NCBI GenBank assembly: GCA_023417315.1
Contig: JAEZFW010000037.1
Location: 1-64,000, forward strand
Length of the DNA: 64,000 nt
Direction of reading: 5' to 3'
From: Pseudomonadota bacterium
Lineage (GTDB): Bacteria > Pseudomonadota > Gammaproteobacteria > Steroidobacterales > Steroidobacteraceae
Positions 41,624 through 50,600 of this stretch are shown here, piece after piece. The position numbers and the translations under genes are program-made. The number at the start of each line of letters is the position of its first letter. The first letter of the stretch is position 1. Under the pieces are notes generated by a model, which worked only from the letters and a program-made list of their open reading frames with translations, did no database searches and was not told where the DNA came from.

Positions 41624-42685
41624 TCATGTCCAGCCCGGCGCGGGCGCGCTCAGACCTGCGGTCTCGTCGAATCCATACGCCCGATTCAACCACTGAAGCG
41701 CGCCTCCCGCGGCGCCCTTCACGAGATTGTCTACGACGCACATGACGGCGATCGTCGTGCCGCTCGCAACGCCGCTTACGAACGAGTAGTTGCTGCTCGC
41801 GACATCTTTGACGTGCGGCAACGTGGCGCTCACGCGCACGAACGGTCTGCCGCGGTAGAACGCAACCAGCTGCTCCAACAGCTCCGGCGTCTTCACGGCC
41901 CGTCGAGCGTGTGCTTGCACGGTGACGTGAATGCCGCGCGCGTACGGTCCCGAGTGCGGCACGAAATTGAACTCGGCTTCGACGCTGGAGGCAGCCGTAG
42001 CGAGGGCCATGATCTCGGGCGTGTGCCGATGCGACAACGGATTGTACGAGTACAGATCGCTGTGCCGCTGCGGATGATGCGTGCCCGCTGCCGGCGTACG
42101 GCCCGCGCCGGTGCTGCCGGTGATACCCACGACATACAAGCGGGGCTCGATCAAATCGAGCTTGAGCAGCGGCACGCTTGCGAGCAACACCGCCGTGGCA
42201 AAGCATCCCGGATGTGCGACGTGTTGCGTCTCTAGTTTGTCGAGATGCTCGGGCACGGCGCACGTGAACTGTGGAATGCGAGCCGGCGCGCCATGGGCAT
42301 GTCGATAGACCGCCTCATACGCACTTGCGCTCGTGTAACGATAGTCGGCGGAGATGTCGAATACGCGCAACCGCGTGCCCGCCTTCTCGGACGCGGCGAG
42401 GAGATCATCGATCAGTTTCGCGGCGACGCCGTGCGGGGCTGCAGATACGACTGCTGCATCGGGAAGCTCGGCGATGAGCTTCGTGATCGACTCCAAGCTC
42501 GAGAACGTGAGCTCTGGATAGATAGGCGCCAGATGAGCAAATGACTTCGCGACGAGCTCACCCGGTTGGCTGTCCGACAGCACCGCCTTGAGCTCGAGAT
42601 GCGGATGACCTGCGATCAAGCGCAACAGCTCGCCCGCGACGTAGCCGGTGCCGCCGAGCACGATTGTCGGGACTTTCGCCGTCAT
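41624..42685 (-). CDS. argC: N-acetyl-gamma-glutamyl-phosphate reductase
   Basis: 353 residues; reduces N-acylglutamyl phosphate to the semialdehyde with NADPH. It has the Rossmann start TIVLGGTGYVAGELLRL, the catalytic Cys in HVAHPGCFATAV and the GITGSTGAGRTP region. Its ATG (42685) overlaps the TGA stop of the DUF1611 gene by 4 bases (ATGA), so translation is coupled. The longer frame upstream to 42895 lies over the DUF1611 gene and is not used. Confidence 0.95.
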   Translation of the reverse strand: MTAKVPTIVLGGTGYVAGELLRLIAGHPHLELKAVLSDSQPGELVAKSFAHLAPIYPELTFSSLESITKLIAELPDAAVVSAAPHGVAAKLIDDLLAASEKAGTRLRVFDISADYRYTSASAYEAVYRHAHGAPARIPQFTCAVPEHLDKLETQHVAHPGCFATAVLLASVPLLKLDLIEPRLYVVGITGSTGAGRTPAAGTHHPQRHSDLYSYNPLSHRHTPEIMALATAASSVEAEFNFVPHSGPYARGIHVTVQAHARRAVKTPELLEQLVAFYRGRPFVRVSATLPHVKDVASSNYSFVSGVASGTTIAVMCVVDNLVKGAAGGALQWLNRAYGFDETAGLSAPAPGWT

Positions 42686-43761
42686 TCCGAATCCTCCGCG
42701 GCGGCTTTGTTGCTGAGGCCGACGGATTCGATCACACGGTCGGCAAGCGCAGCCCCATCGGTGATCGCGTTGAACGCCGGTACTCCGAACTGGTCGCGAA
42801 TGATGTTCACACCGACGGCATTGTCGGTCGCAGGGCCGGTCACGACTGCAGGTTCGATGCCGAAGCGCTCGCGCAGTAGCTTGACGCCGCCCCATGCCGC
42901 AACAGGATCGTTCGCAGATAACACGACGGACGTGAGCGCGGACCGAATATCCGGCGCCGACAGAATCGCCTCGACCCCATACGCGCCGAGGATGCCGTCG
43001 CCGAGCTCGAACACGACGACGTCGGGTTCTCCTTGAGACATCTCGCTCAACAGCGCGCGCGTGATCGCAGGCCCGTTCTTCGCCGTCGTCGTCACGACGC
43101 CCAAGTCAGTGAAGATCATGCTGCGACGGGCACCCGCGTCTTCCATCGCAAGAATGTCGCGACGGAGCGAAACGCCGGTCGCTTTGAATGCGTGCACGTT
43201 CAATCCACGATGACGCATGCGCGCGACGATCGCGCACGCAGCCGCAGTCTTGCCCGCTTCCATGCACGTGCCCGCGAGCGCCACGACGGGTACGCCGCGC
43301 GTGTTCAAAGAAGCATCGAAGTTAAGCCGCTGGTAACCCACCCGCGCGGGCACGCCGATGCGTTCGCCCAGATAAGGGAATTGCAGCACGACGCCGATCA
43401 CGCGTGCATCGAACGGTCGGCCTTTCTCTGGATTCACGGAGTCGACCACACCGAGCACGCCGCCGATATTGAGCACTTGGATGACATCGCCTTCCTTGAC
43501 GGACGTTGGCAGATGCCCTGAGTAGCCGAACAGCGCCTGACGATGGCCGAGCGCACCGACGATGATGTCGCCTTTCGACACCTTCGCCATGCGCCCGCTC
43601 GTGAGCTCGAGCGTGTTGTAGGTGGATTTGTTGTTCAAGACCTCTGCAACGAGCACCACGCCCTCATCGCAAGGAATATCGGTGGTGGCGACGCGCAGCT
43701 CACGGCTCAGGTTCAGCGCCTGAGTGATGGATGCAATCTTGTCGACGACGACGGTCTTCAT
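42682..43761 (-). CDS. DUF1611 protein in the arginine operon, candidate N-acylglutamate synthase
   Basis: 359 residues of the DUF1611 family: an N-terminal Rossmann-like part (to about 125) and a P-loop-like C-terminal part with VALAGTCMEAGKTAA (Walker-A-like) near 160, then FKATGVSLRRD and VVFELGDGILGAYG. From memory, DUF1611 includes DgcN, described as a D-glutamate N-acetyltransferase in marine bacteria. Here it overlaps argC by 4 bases and follows argG. No argA, argJ or kinase-fused acetyltransferase is visible, and ArgB has no acetyltransferase domain, so a role in acylating L-glutamate is a reasonable inference. A single repeat arm sits 4 bases before its ATG. Confidence 0.8.
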   Translation of the reverse strand: MKTVVVDKIASITQALNLSRELRVATTDIPCDEGVVLVAEVLNNKSTYNTLELTSGRMAKVSKGDIIVGALGHRQALFGYSGHLPTSVKEGDVIQVLNIGGVLGVVDSVNPEKGRPFDARVIGVVLQFPYLGERIGVPARVGYQRLNFDASLNTRGVPVVALAGTCMEAGKTAAACAIVARMRHRGLNVHAFKATGVSLRRDILAMEDAGARRSMIFTDLGVVTTTAKNGPAITRALLSEMSQGEPDVVVFELGDGILGAYGVEAILSAPDIRSALTSVVLSANDPVAAWGGVKLLRERFGIEPAVVTGPATDNAVGVNIIRDQFGVPAFNAITDGAALADRVIESVGLSNKAAAEDSE

Positions 43762-43764
43762 GTT

Positions 43765-43796
43765 GAGTGACGATGTGACGGAGTGACGAAGTCAGA
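43765..43796. repeat. Single tandem-unit arm (unit GTGACGAA), element 13
   Basis: Four GTGACG-type units ending AAGTCAGA, as in complete left arms, but no right arm follows before the argG stop at 43805. Possibly a truncated element. Confidence 0.75.
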
Positions 43797-43804
43797 ATGA
43801 AAGA

Positions 43805-45025
43805 TTACTGCTTGCCGGCTCGAGCCCAGAACATGCCCGGCAGACCGACCATCTTCGAGAAGCCGAGCGCATCCGCGGCGGTCCACTCGCCGGCGGCCTC
43901 GCCATAGACACCTTTCGAGGCTGCCATGATCGAATACGGCGAGGTGACGCCTTCCACGAAGGCATTGCCAGGACGATACAGCACCTTCACTTCGCCCGTG
44001 ACGCGCGCTTGCGATGCAACGAACAGCGCTTCGATGTCGCGACACACGGGGTCGAGATGCTGCCCCTCGTGCACGAGATCTCCGTACGGACCGGAGAGCA
44101 TCTCCTTGATGCGTTGTTGTCGACCGGTCATCACGAGCTTCTCCAACTCGCGATGTGCGCTGAGCAGGACTTCGGCTGCGGGCGCTTCGAACGCAACGCG
44201 ACCCTTCGTGCCGATGATCGTATCGCCCAAGTGAATCCCACGACCCACGCCGAACTTTGCGCCAATGGTTTCGAGCTGCTCGATGATGCTGACGGCATCG
44301 TGCTTCACGCCGTCGAGACTGACAGGCACGCCTCGCTCGAAGCCGATGGTGTGCGACTCCGCGGGCTGAGGATTCGTGAACGCCGTTTTCGAAAGCACCC
44401 ATGCGTGCTCGGGGATGCTGCCTTCGGAGGTGAGCGTTTCCTTGCCACCGATCGTGACGCCCCAGAGCCCGCGATTGATCGAGTAAGCGGCACCATAGGG
44501 CGGAATAGGAAGCTTCTTGTCCTCGAGGTACTTCAACTGCTCGGGACGCTTGAATGCCTTGTCGCGAACGGGCGCAAGAATAGTGAGCTCGGGCGCGAGC
44601 GTGCGCAGTGCCACTTCGAAGCGGACCTGATCGTTGCCTGCAGCCGTGCAGCCGTGCGCAACGACCTTCGTGCCGATCTTGCGCGCGTATTCCGCAATGG
44701 TTTGCGCCTGCATGACGCGTTCTGCACCCACGCACAACGGATACATCTGCCCACGCTTCACGTTGCCGATGATCAAATACTTGATCACCTGATCGAAGTA
44801 GGCCTCGCGCGCATCGATCTGAATATGATCCTGCGCGCCGAGCTCCCGCGAGCGCTTGGCGAGCACCTTGGCGGCATCCGCATCGATACCCCCCGTATCC
44901 ACGGTGACGGTGACGATGGGACAACCATATGTCGCACTCAGCCACGGCACGAGGAACGAGGTGTCCAAGCCGCCTGAGAATGCGAGAAGAATGGGATCGT
45001 TGCCGGATGGAAGGGTATCGGTCAT
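43805..45025 (-). CDS. argG: Argininosuccinate synthase
   Basis: 406 residues; condenses citrulline and aspartate with ATP. PP-loop ATP site is FSGGLDTSFLVPWL near residue 17. Other motifs are VTVDTGG, GCTAAGNDQVRFE and GVGRGIHLGDTIIGTKGR. Full length and typical. It lies between argR and the DUF1611 gene. In a pathway using an N-acyl-ornithine carbamoyltransferase, the acyl group must be removed from N-acylcitrulline before this step; no deacylase gene (argE type) is in the run. Confidence 0.96.
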   Translation of the reverse strand: MTDTLPSGNDPILLAFSGGLDTSFLVPWLSATYGCPIVTVTVDTGGIDADAAKVLAKRSRELGAQDHIQIDAREAYFDQVIKYLIIGNVKRGQMYPLCVGAERVMQAQTIAEYARKIGTKVVAHGCTAAGNDQVRFEVALRTLAPELTILAPVRDKAFKRPEQLKYLEDKKLPIPPYGAAYSINRGLWGVTIGGKETLTSEGSIPEHAWVLSKTAFTNPQPAESHTIGFERGVPVSLDGVKHDAVSIIEQLETIGAKFGVGRGIHLGDTIIGTKGRVAFEAPAAEVLLSAHRELEKLVMTGRQQRIKEMLSGPYGDLVHEGQHLDPVCRDIEALFVASQARVTGEVKVLYRPGNAFVEGVTSPYSIMAASKGVYGEAAGEWTAADALGFSKMVGLPGMFWARAGKQ

Positions 45026-45040
45026 GGGTAGAAGAAGTTG

Positions 45041-45127
45041 ATAGGGGATAGGGGATAGGGGATAGCTAGATCTAGGAAGGCTACGGAAGTCCGATCGACT
45101 ATCCGCTATCGCCTATCCGCTATCCCC
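45041..45127. repeat. Tandem-unit inverted element 14 (unit GGATAGGG)
   Basis: Left arm 45041-45065 (GATAGGGG repeated) and right arm about 45097-45127 (CTATCCG, CTATCGC, CTATCCG, CTATCCCC). Loop about 31 bases. The right arm encodes the last residues and the stop of argR (TAG at 45106-45108). No CAGA boundary in this copy. Confidence 0.85.
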
Positions 45128-45582
45128 TTCTCGATTCTCGGGAAGATTTCGCGCAAGCGATCCACGAGCTTGCGTTGAGCGCGGCCATCCTCGGTCGCAA
45201 GAAAAATCGTATCGTCGCCCGAGATCGTGCCGACGACCTCGGGCCAGTTGGATTTGTCGATCGCGACGGCAACGCTCTGGGCTGTGCCAGTAGTGGTCTT
45301 GAGAACCGTGAGCGACGACCCTGCCGTGCGGACATCTACGACGAAGTTCGCGATGGCCTCGAAGTGATTGGTGGCGAGGGACGCATCGGGGACGATGTAG
45401 TGATCACCCGCCTTGGCAACACCGAGCTCGCGCAAGTCGCGGCTCACGCTCGACTGCGTCGCATCGAACCCATGCTTACGCAGAACCTTCACGAGCTCGT
45501 CCTGATTGCGCACGGTCGATTCGCGCAAGATGCGCAGAATCGCGGCACGTCTGGAGACGGACTGGTGGATTTCGGCGGACAT
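45106..45582 (-). CDS. argR: Arginine repressor
   Basis: 158 residues. The N-terminal winged helix (RRAAILRILRESTVRNQDELVKVL, QSSVSRDLRELGV) binds ARG boxes; the C-terminal domain (GTISGDDTIFLATED) forms hexamers and binds arginine. The C-terminal residues KGIADRR are encoded by the GGATAGGG-type repeat arm and are probably an addition to the native protein. Two ARG-box-like palindromes spaced 21 bases centre to centre lie at 45628-45668, so autoregulation is likely. It heads the arg gene run. Confidence 0.95.
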   Translation of the reverse strand: MSAEIHQSVSRRAAILRILRESTVRNQDELVKVLRKHGFDATQSSVSRDLRELGVAKAGDHYIVPDASLATNHFEAIANFVVDVRTAGSSLTVLKTTTGTAQSVAVAIDKSNWPEVVGTISGDDTIFLATEDGRAQRKLVDRLREIFPRIEKGIADRR

Positions 45583-45627
45583 GTGAATGGGCTACGAGGT
45601 GCGGGCTACAGGCTGCGGTCGAAGAAG

Positions 45628-45668
45628 CTATGCATAAAAACGCGCGTACTGTGCATAATTATGCAGTA
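45628..45668 (-). promoter_or_regulatory. Tandem ARG boxes upstream of argR
   Basis: The perfect palindrome TGCATAATTATGCA (45652-45665) and a weaker copy TGCATAAAAACGCG (45631-45644) have centres 21 bases apart, the spacing of paired ARG boxes bound by an ArgR hexamer. They differ from the E. coli consensus by C for A in the half-site. The argR start is about 50 bases downstream. Confidence 0.75.
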
Positions 45669-45683
45669 GGTGTCAATGGGATT

Positions 45684-45793
45684 CTGGGTACTGGGTGATT
45701 GGGTGCGGGGTACTGGCCAGAAGTAAGAGCGAACACGTCTCTGGCCAGTAACCCGATCACCCAGTACCCAACAAACCAGTTACCCGATTGCCC
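45684..45793. repeat. Tandem-unit inverted element 15 (unit CTGGGTA/GGGTGATT)
   Basis: Left arm 45684-45721 (CTGGGTACTGGGTGATTGGG, ending GGCCAGA) and a long right arm 45740-45793 (TCTGGCCAGTAACCCGATCA and on). Loop about 18 bases. The right arm ends exactly one base before the rarD stop. Confidence 0.87.
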
Positions 45794-46696
45794 TTACGCC
45801 ATCCGTCGCGCTCGCCACACCCCATCCGCTGCATAGATCGCGAGTGCGGTCCAAATGAGGCTGAAGCCGATCACGCGCGGTCCAGCGAACGGTTCGCGGA
45901 ACACGAGCACCGCGAGGAGGAGCTGCATCGTAGGACCGATGTACTGCAGCAGGCCGACGGTGGAATAGGGAATGCGCCGTGCGCCAAAGGCGAACAATAC
46001 GAGTGGGATCGCCGTCAGTGGACCGCCGAGAATCAAGAGGAAGTCCATCGTGAAGCCCTCGTGACCCAGCGTCCCGCGTCCCGCGATCTCGCACCAAATG
46101 AGATAAGCGAGTCCGATCGGCAGCAGCAAGAGGGTCTCACTCGCGAAGCCCGCGAGCGCATCGACGCGCACGACCTTGCGAACGAGTCCATAGAGCCCGA
46201 ACGTGAACGCGAGCGTGAGTGCGATCCAGGGTGGGTGTCCGGCGCTCCACGTGAGATAGCTCACGCCGGCCGCTGCAATGGCGACGGCTGTCCATTGCAC
46301 GGGATTCAGCCGCTCCCGCAGTACGACTACGCCCAGCACGACGTTCAGCAGGGGATTGATGAAGTACCCGAGGCTCGTTTCGACGACACGTTCGGTGGCG
46401 ATGCCGTAAATATAGGTCGTCCAGTTCGCACTGATGAGCGCGGCGCTCGTTACCAATCGCCAACGGACTCCTGGAGTCGAAAGCGCCTCGCGCACGCCAC
46501 TGAGCTCGCGTCGGAGCAGCAGCCAGCCGAGTGCGAACAAACACCCCCAAACGAGACGGTGCGCGGTGACCTGCAAGACGGGCACCCGCTCGAGCGCTTT
46601 CAAGTAAAGCGGCAAGAGGCCCCAAATGAAGAAAGCGCCGGCTGCAGACGCAAGCCCGCGCAGATCGAGCGAGGAGGTTGGAGGTTGGGTGGTCAC
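45794..46696 (-). CDS. rarD: EamA/RarD-family transporter
   Basis: 300-residue inner-membrane protein with about ten hydrophobic segments in two EamA halves. The start (AAGAFFIWGLLPLYLKAL) and the stretch SANWTTYIYGIATERVVETSLGYFINPLLNV are typical of RarD, a drug/metabolite-superfamily exporter once linked to chloramphenicol sensitivity. Substrate unknown. The stop is directly adjacent to the preceding repeat arm. Confidence 0.92.
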   Translation of the reverse strand: MTTQPPTSSLDLRGLASAAGAFFIWGLLPLYLKALERVPVLQVTAHRLVWGCLFALGWLLLRRELSGVREALSTPGVRWRLVTSAALISANWTTYIYGIATERVVETSLGYFINPLLNVVLGVVVLRERLNPVQWTAVAIAAAGVSYLTWSAGHPPWIALTLAFTFGLYGLVRKVVRVDALAGFASETLLLLPIGLAYLIWCEIAGRGTLGHEGFTMDFLLILGGPLTAIPLVLFAFGARRIPYSTVGLLQYIGPTMQLLLAVLVFREPFAGPRVIGFSLIWTALAIYAADGVWRARRMA

Positions 46697-46875
46697 AGGG
46701 GATGACAGATTACAGACTCTGCTGTCGTTACGAGAAGGCGCAGCTATCCCACGACTCCGGCACTACACCCACTCAGCAACCGATCCGACAACGCGAACAT
46801 CTCCGCGTGTCGTGCGTTGGTGCTCAGTCGCAGAACCGCGTACCTTCTTGTCCGTCACTGTCACCGTCACCTCAC

Positions 46876-47490
46876 ATGGCTACCACTCTCGAGATCGCTC
46901 GGCGCCTGCTCGCCCTATCGCAGACAGGACTGCATTTTTGCCAAGAGGAATACGATCGCGAGCGCTATCGAGAAGTCGCGGATCTCGCGGCGCGTCTACT
47001 CTCGCTGGAATCCTCGCAGACAACGCAACAATTGCACGCGGCCTGGTTCATCGAGGATGGCTACGCGACACCCAAGGTCGATGTGCGAGGGGCCTGCTTT
47101 CGCGAAGGGCAAGTGTTGCTTGTCCGAGAACGCATCGATGACAAATGGACACTCCCTGGCGGATGGGCGGACGTGAACGATACGCCCTCGCATGCGGTGG
47201 AGAAGGAGATCGAACAGGAGTCCGGTTTCACCGCGCGCGCCGTCAAGCTCGCGGCCGTCTTCGATCGCAACAAGCACAATCATCCAGCCTATCTATTCCA
47301 CGTCTGGAAGATGTTCTTCATCTGCGACATTACGGGCGGCGAAGCGCGCGGCAGCTATGAGACAACGGACGTGCGATTCTTCGATCTCGATAAACTCCCC
47401 GGGCTTTCGACAGGCCGAACGACGGAAGCGCAGATCCGGCGGATGTATGAGCACCACCGCAATCGGGCGATGCAAACTGAGTTCGATTGA
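46876..47490 (+). CDS. Nudix hydrolase with Nudix_N_2-type N-terminus
   Basis: 204 residues. An N-terminal helical region (LEIARRLLALSQTGLHFCQEEYDRERY) is found in Nudix enzymes annotated as ADP-ribose or CDP-choline pyrophosphatases. The Nudix box is GGWADVNDTPSHAVEKEIEQESGF, slightly off consensus (Asp for the first Glu, Lys for Arg) but with the metal-binding Glu residues kept. The ATG at 46876 is the first giving this N-terminus. Divergent from rarD. The stop is followed by a repeat element and convergent tamB. Confidence 0.88.
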   Translation: MATTLEIARRLLALSQTGLHFCQEEYDRERYREVADLAARLLSLESSQTTQQLHAAWFIEDGYATPKVDVRGACFREGQVLLVRERIDDKWTLPGGWADVNDTPSHAVEKEIEQESGFTARAVKLAAVFDRNKHNHPAYLFHVWKMFFICDITGGEARGSYETTDVRFFDLDKLPGLSTGRTTEAQIRRMYEHHRNRAMQTEFD

Positions 47491-47496
47491 ACTGTC

Positions 47497-47600
47497 ATGT
47501 AAGTAATGGGAGTGACGTAAGTGATGGAGACCAGAGAAGAGCGCACGAAGCGCGCTTCTGACCTACATCACATTCATCACCTGTATCACTTCCATCACTC
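47497..47600. repeat. Tandem-unit inverted element 16 (unit GTAAGTGA)
   Basis: Left arm 47497-47535 (GTAAGTAATG, AGTGACGT, AAGTGATG, ending GACCAGA) and right arm 47557-47600 (TCTGACCTACATCAC and on). Loop about 21 bases, itself able to pair (GAGCGC/GCGCT). It fills the gap between convergent Nudix and tamB genes. Confidence 0.85.
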
Positions 47601-47604
47601 GCAC

Positions 47605-50600
47605 TCAGCGCTCGATGGTGTACTCCAGATCCGCGCTCTGCGCCTCGCCCGACTCCGTCCTGAATACCCAACGATCGCTGATCGTGTAGCGCAGCTTGAG
47701 CGTGTTGATCGACTCGGTGAGAGAGATGCCGTAGCTGATGAACAAGCGCGGCGAGAGAAACTTCCCGAGCACGAGTGACGGATTCGCTTCACCCGATGCA
47801 TTGATGTAGTTCTCGACTCCGACCTCCTCGATGCCGAGGCGCCGGCCGATCTGCGAGGCGAGAAAGCCGCCGCCCTGTAATGCCAAGGTGTCGCTCGGAG
47901 AGCTCAACGTGTTGGCATCGCCCGCGGCCGAAGCGTTGAGCGGCTTACCCACGAGCAGATAGGAGGCGATCTGCGTTTGCGGCATAGACGGATCGGAGAA
48001 GAACGTGAGCCGCGGTTCTTGCAGCGTGCCGCGGACATTCAGGCCGACCGTGACCGTCTCGATGCGACGTCGAGCCTCGATGTCGAGGCCAGGATCTTCG
48101 AGCGGGGCGTTGTTGAAGAGCAGCTGCCCGCGGGTGATCTCGAGCTCTTGTCCGTACGCTTCGTAACGCCCTTCCGCAATCCGCAGCTCGCCTTGACCCG
48201 TATTCGCAGCGCCGGTGCGGATATTGGTCGTGACTGCGCCTTGGATCCGCGCCTGCAGGCCGAACGCATTCACGCGCACATCCTCGCCCATCAGTACTCT
48301 CACTTCACTTTGTACGGTGAAACGGCCGTCTCGCTCGGCGGGATGCTCACCGACATAGCGGGCATCGCTCGATGGGCCGACCGCACCGGAGAGACGAGCA
48401 GGTTGTATGCGCGCGCTCGGGATCGCGACGTCGCCGCGCACGCGCATCGTGTTGTCGTTGATCTCGAACCTCAGATCTGGCGAGGCGATGATGCGGTATT
48501 CCGGCAGATCCGCGATGAGTAGATCGTTCCCACGCAGCCGCATTTCCCCCGTCGATGCCCCATTGCGCCACGCGAGATTTCCATCGACCTGGAGGCGACC
48601 TTCTCCAGCATTACCCGTGCCTTGAAACTCGAGTCGCGGACCGTCGAGCAACGCGACCAGATCGAGGTCTCGTAAAGCAAAGTTTGCCCGGTAAGAATCG
48701 AGCTCGGCATCGGAGAGCTCGATTCGACCGTTGATCTCCGGACGCGCCAGCGTGCCCGCAAGTCGCCCGGTCCCCGTCAGCAGGCCCGCGGCGCGATCGA
48801 CCTCCGGAAACACGAGCGGCAAGAGGTTCGCATCGGCTGCGCGAGCACGCACATCGCCCGAGAGCGGCAACTGCGAGAGGTCATTGCTGCCATCGCGATC
48901 GAGCTGCAGGTTCGTATGCAAGAACGTATCGGTGAACGCCTGCACGCCGAAGGACAAGGTGATGCGTTCGGGTATCGCAACCAAATGCATGCCGCCCGTG
49001 CCGAGATTCAATGTCTCGGACTCGGCGCCTGGCGGACGATAAATGATCGCGGCGTCGCTGATCTTCATGCCTGCTTCGCCCTGCCAGGGTTGCTGCGGGC
49101 TACCGAACGCTCGTGCACTGCCTTCGATGCGGCCTGCATACTCGACTTCGACGTTCGTCGATGGCAATACGGTCGCAAGCGGAATTTCGTAGCCCGACAC
49201 AGTGGCTTCCCACTGGCCGCCCTGTTCCCATTGCCCGCCGGCGCAGAGGCGACCGGCGGCGATGGCCAAGCAGAAATTGCTCAAGGACGCTCGATCGATA
49301 CCCATCACGAGCGACGCTGGCTCTACGATCGTGAGCTTCTGAGCGGGATGCCCGCGGACGAGCTGCGCGGATGCGATCGTCCCAGTCCACGTTTGCTGAT
49401 CGTACTTACCCGCGAGCTGCATCTCGGCACGCGGGGCGACATCGGTGCGCTCGGCGACACCGATGGCATCGATCGCGATCCGATGCTCGAGCGCCGTACC
49501 ATCTCCGCGGACGTGCAATGAATCGAGCACCTGCGCGCCGCGACCGAATCGGCGAGCATTGATGAACAAGCGAGACACCCGCGAGTTCGTGGCATCGAGA
49601 TCCGCTTCGATCGCGAGCGTCTCGGCTGACCACTCGCCGTAGCGCAAGTCTCCGCCGTTCACGTCCGCTAAGATGTATGGCGCACGTTTATCGCCTCGCA
49701 GGACGCCCGAGGATGTAAGCGTGCCGGCTGCGCCAGGTATCAGTCGATCGAGCGATCGCGTACTGAAGCTCCATTGCGCATCGATCGTGTTCGCAAGCTG
49801 TGCTTGTAAGTCGAGCTTCGCCGCCCCGAGCGCGACGTGCACATCGCGCAAGTCCCATCGATCTGCATTCCGCGCAATAGCTCCTGAGCCGCGTAACGGC
49901 TGATCGCGAAGCATGCCCCGCACATCCGCTAGCGTGAGGTCGAAGGCTGCCTGCTTGTCGAGACCTGTGCCGGATGCATCGGCTTTGAAGCTGATGCGCC
50001 CTGGAAATCTCTCGAACATGGCACCGACATCTACATCGCGCGCATCGGTGGCGACAGTCCAGCGGCGTGGCTGCGCGAACTCGAGCGTGGCGCTGCCGGT
50101 GGCGCGACCGTCCAGAGCGGCGAGCTCGTACTTCGAGATGGCGAGCGACTCTTTGTTCAACACGCCATCGGCAGTGCCTTCAGTCGTCGGAATGTTGGGC
50201 CCATCGATCTGCGCGCGCACGACAAAATCGTAGGGGAGAATGCCGCGCAGCTCTGCCTCTCCAAGCGAGCTGTGCACGAGCGGTTCCTCGCGCAAGGGCC
50301 ATTGCAGATCCGTCCACCGTGCGATGAGATCGAGATGCGGCCTATCGTTTCCGAATGTGAGCGCACCGTTCGCCGATACACGTGCGGGCGAAGCAGGAAG
50401 CGTGAAATTGCTGGAGTCGATCTGGAGCACTCGATCCGAAAACGAGCCGCGCGCGTCGACGCCAATCGAGTCGAGGTCCCACTCTGGAATGCTGAACTGC
50501 CCGGATGCGCGGATCCCTTCGCGTTCCACCTCCACATCGAGTGCGATCGCGGCGAACGATAGCGCTGGATTCTCCAGCCACGGGTCGAGCGTGAAGGAAG

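Noticed and set aside
44009..44977. 322-codon open frame on the plus strand opposite argG
   Set aside because: Antisense shadow of argG with no domain or ribosome-site support.
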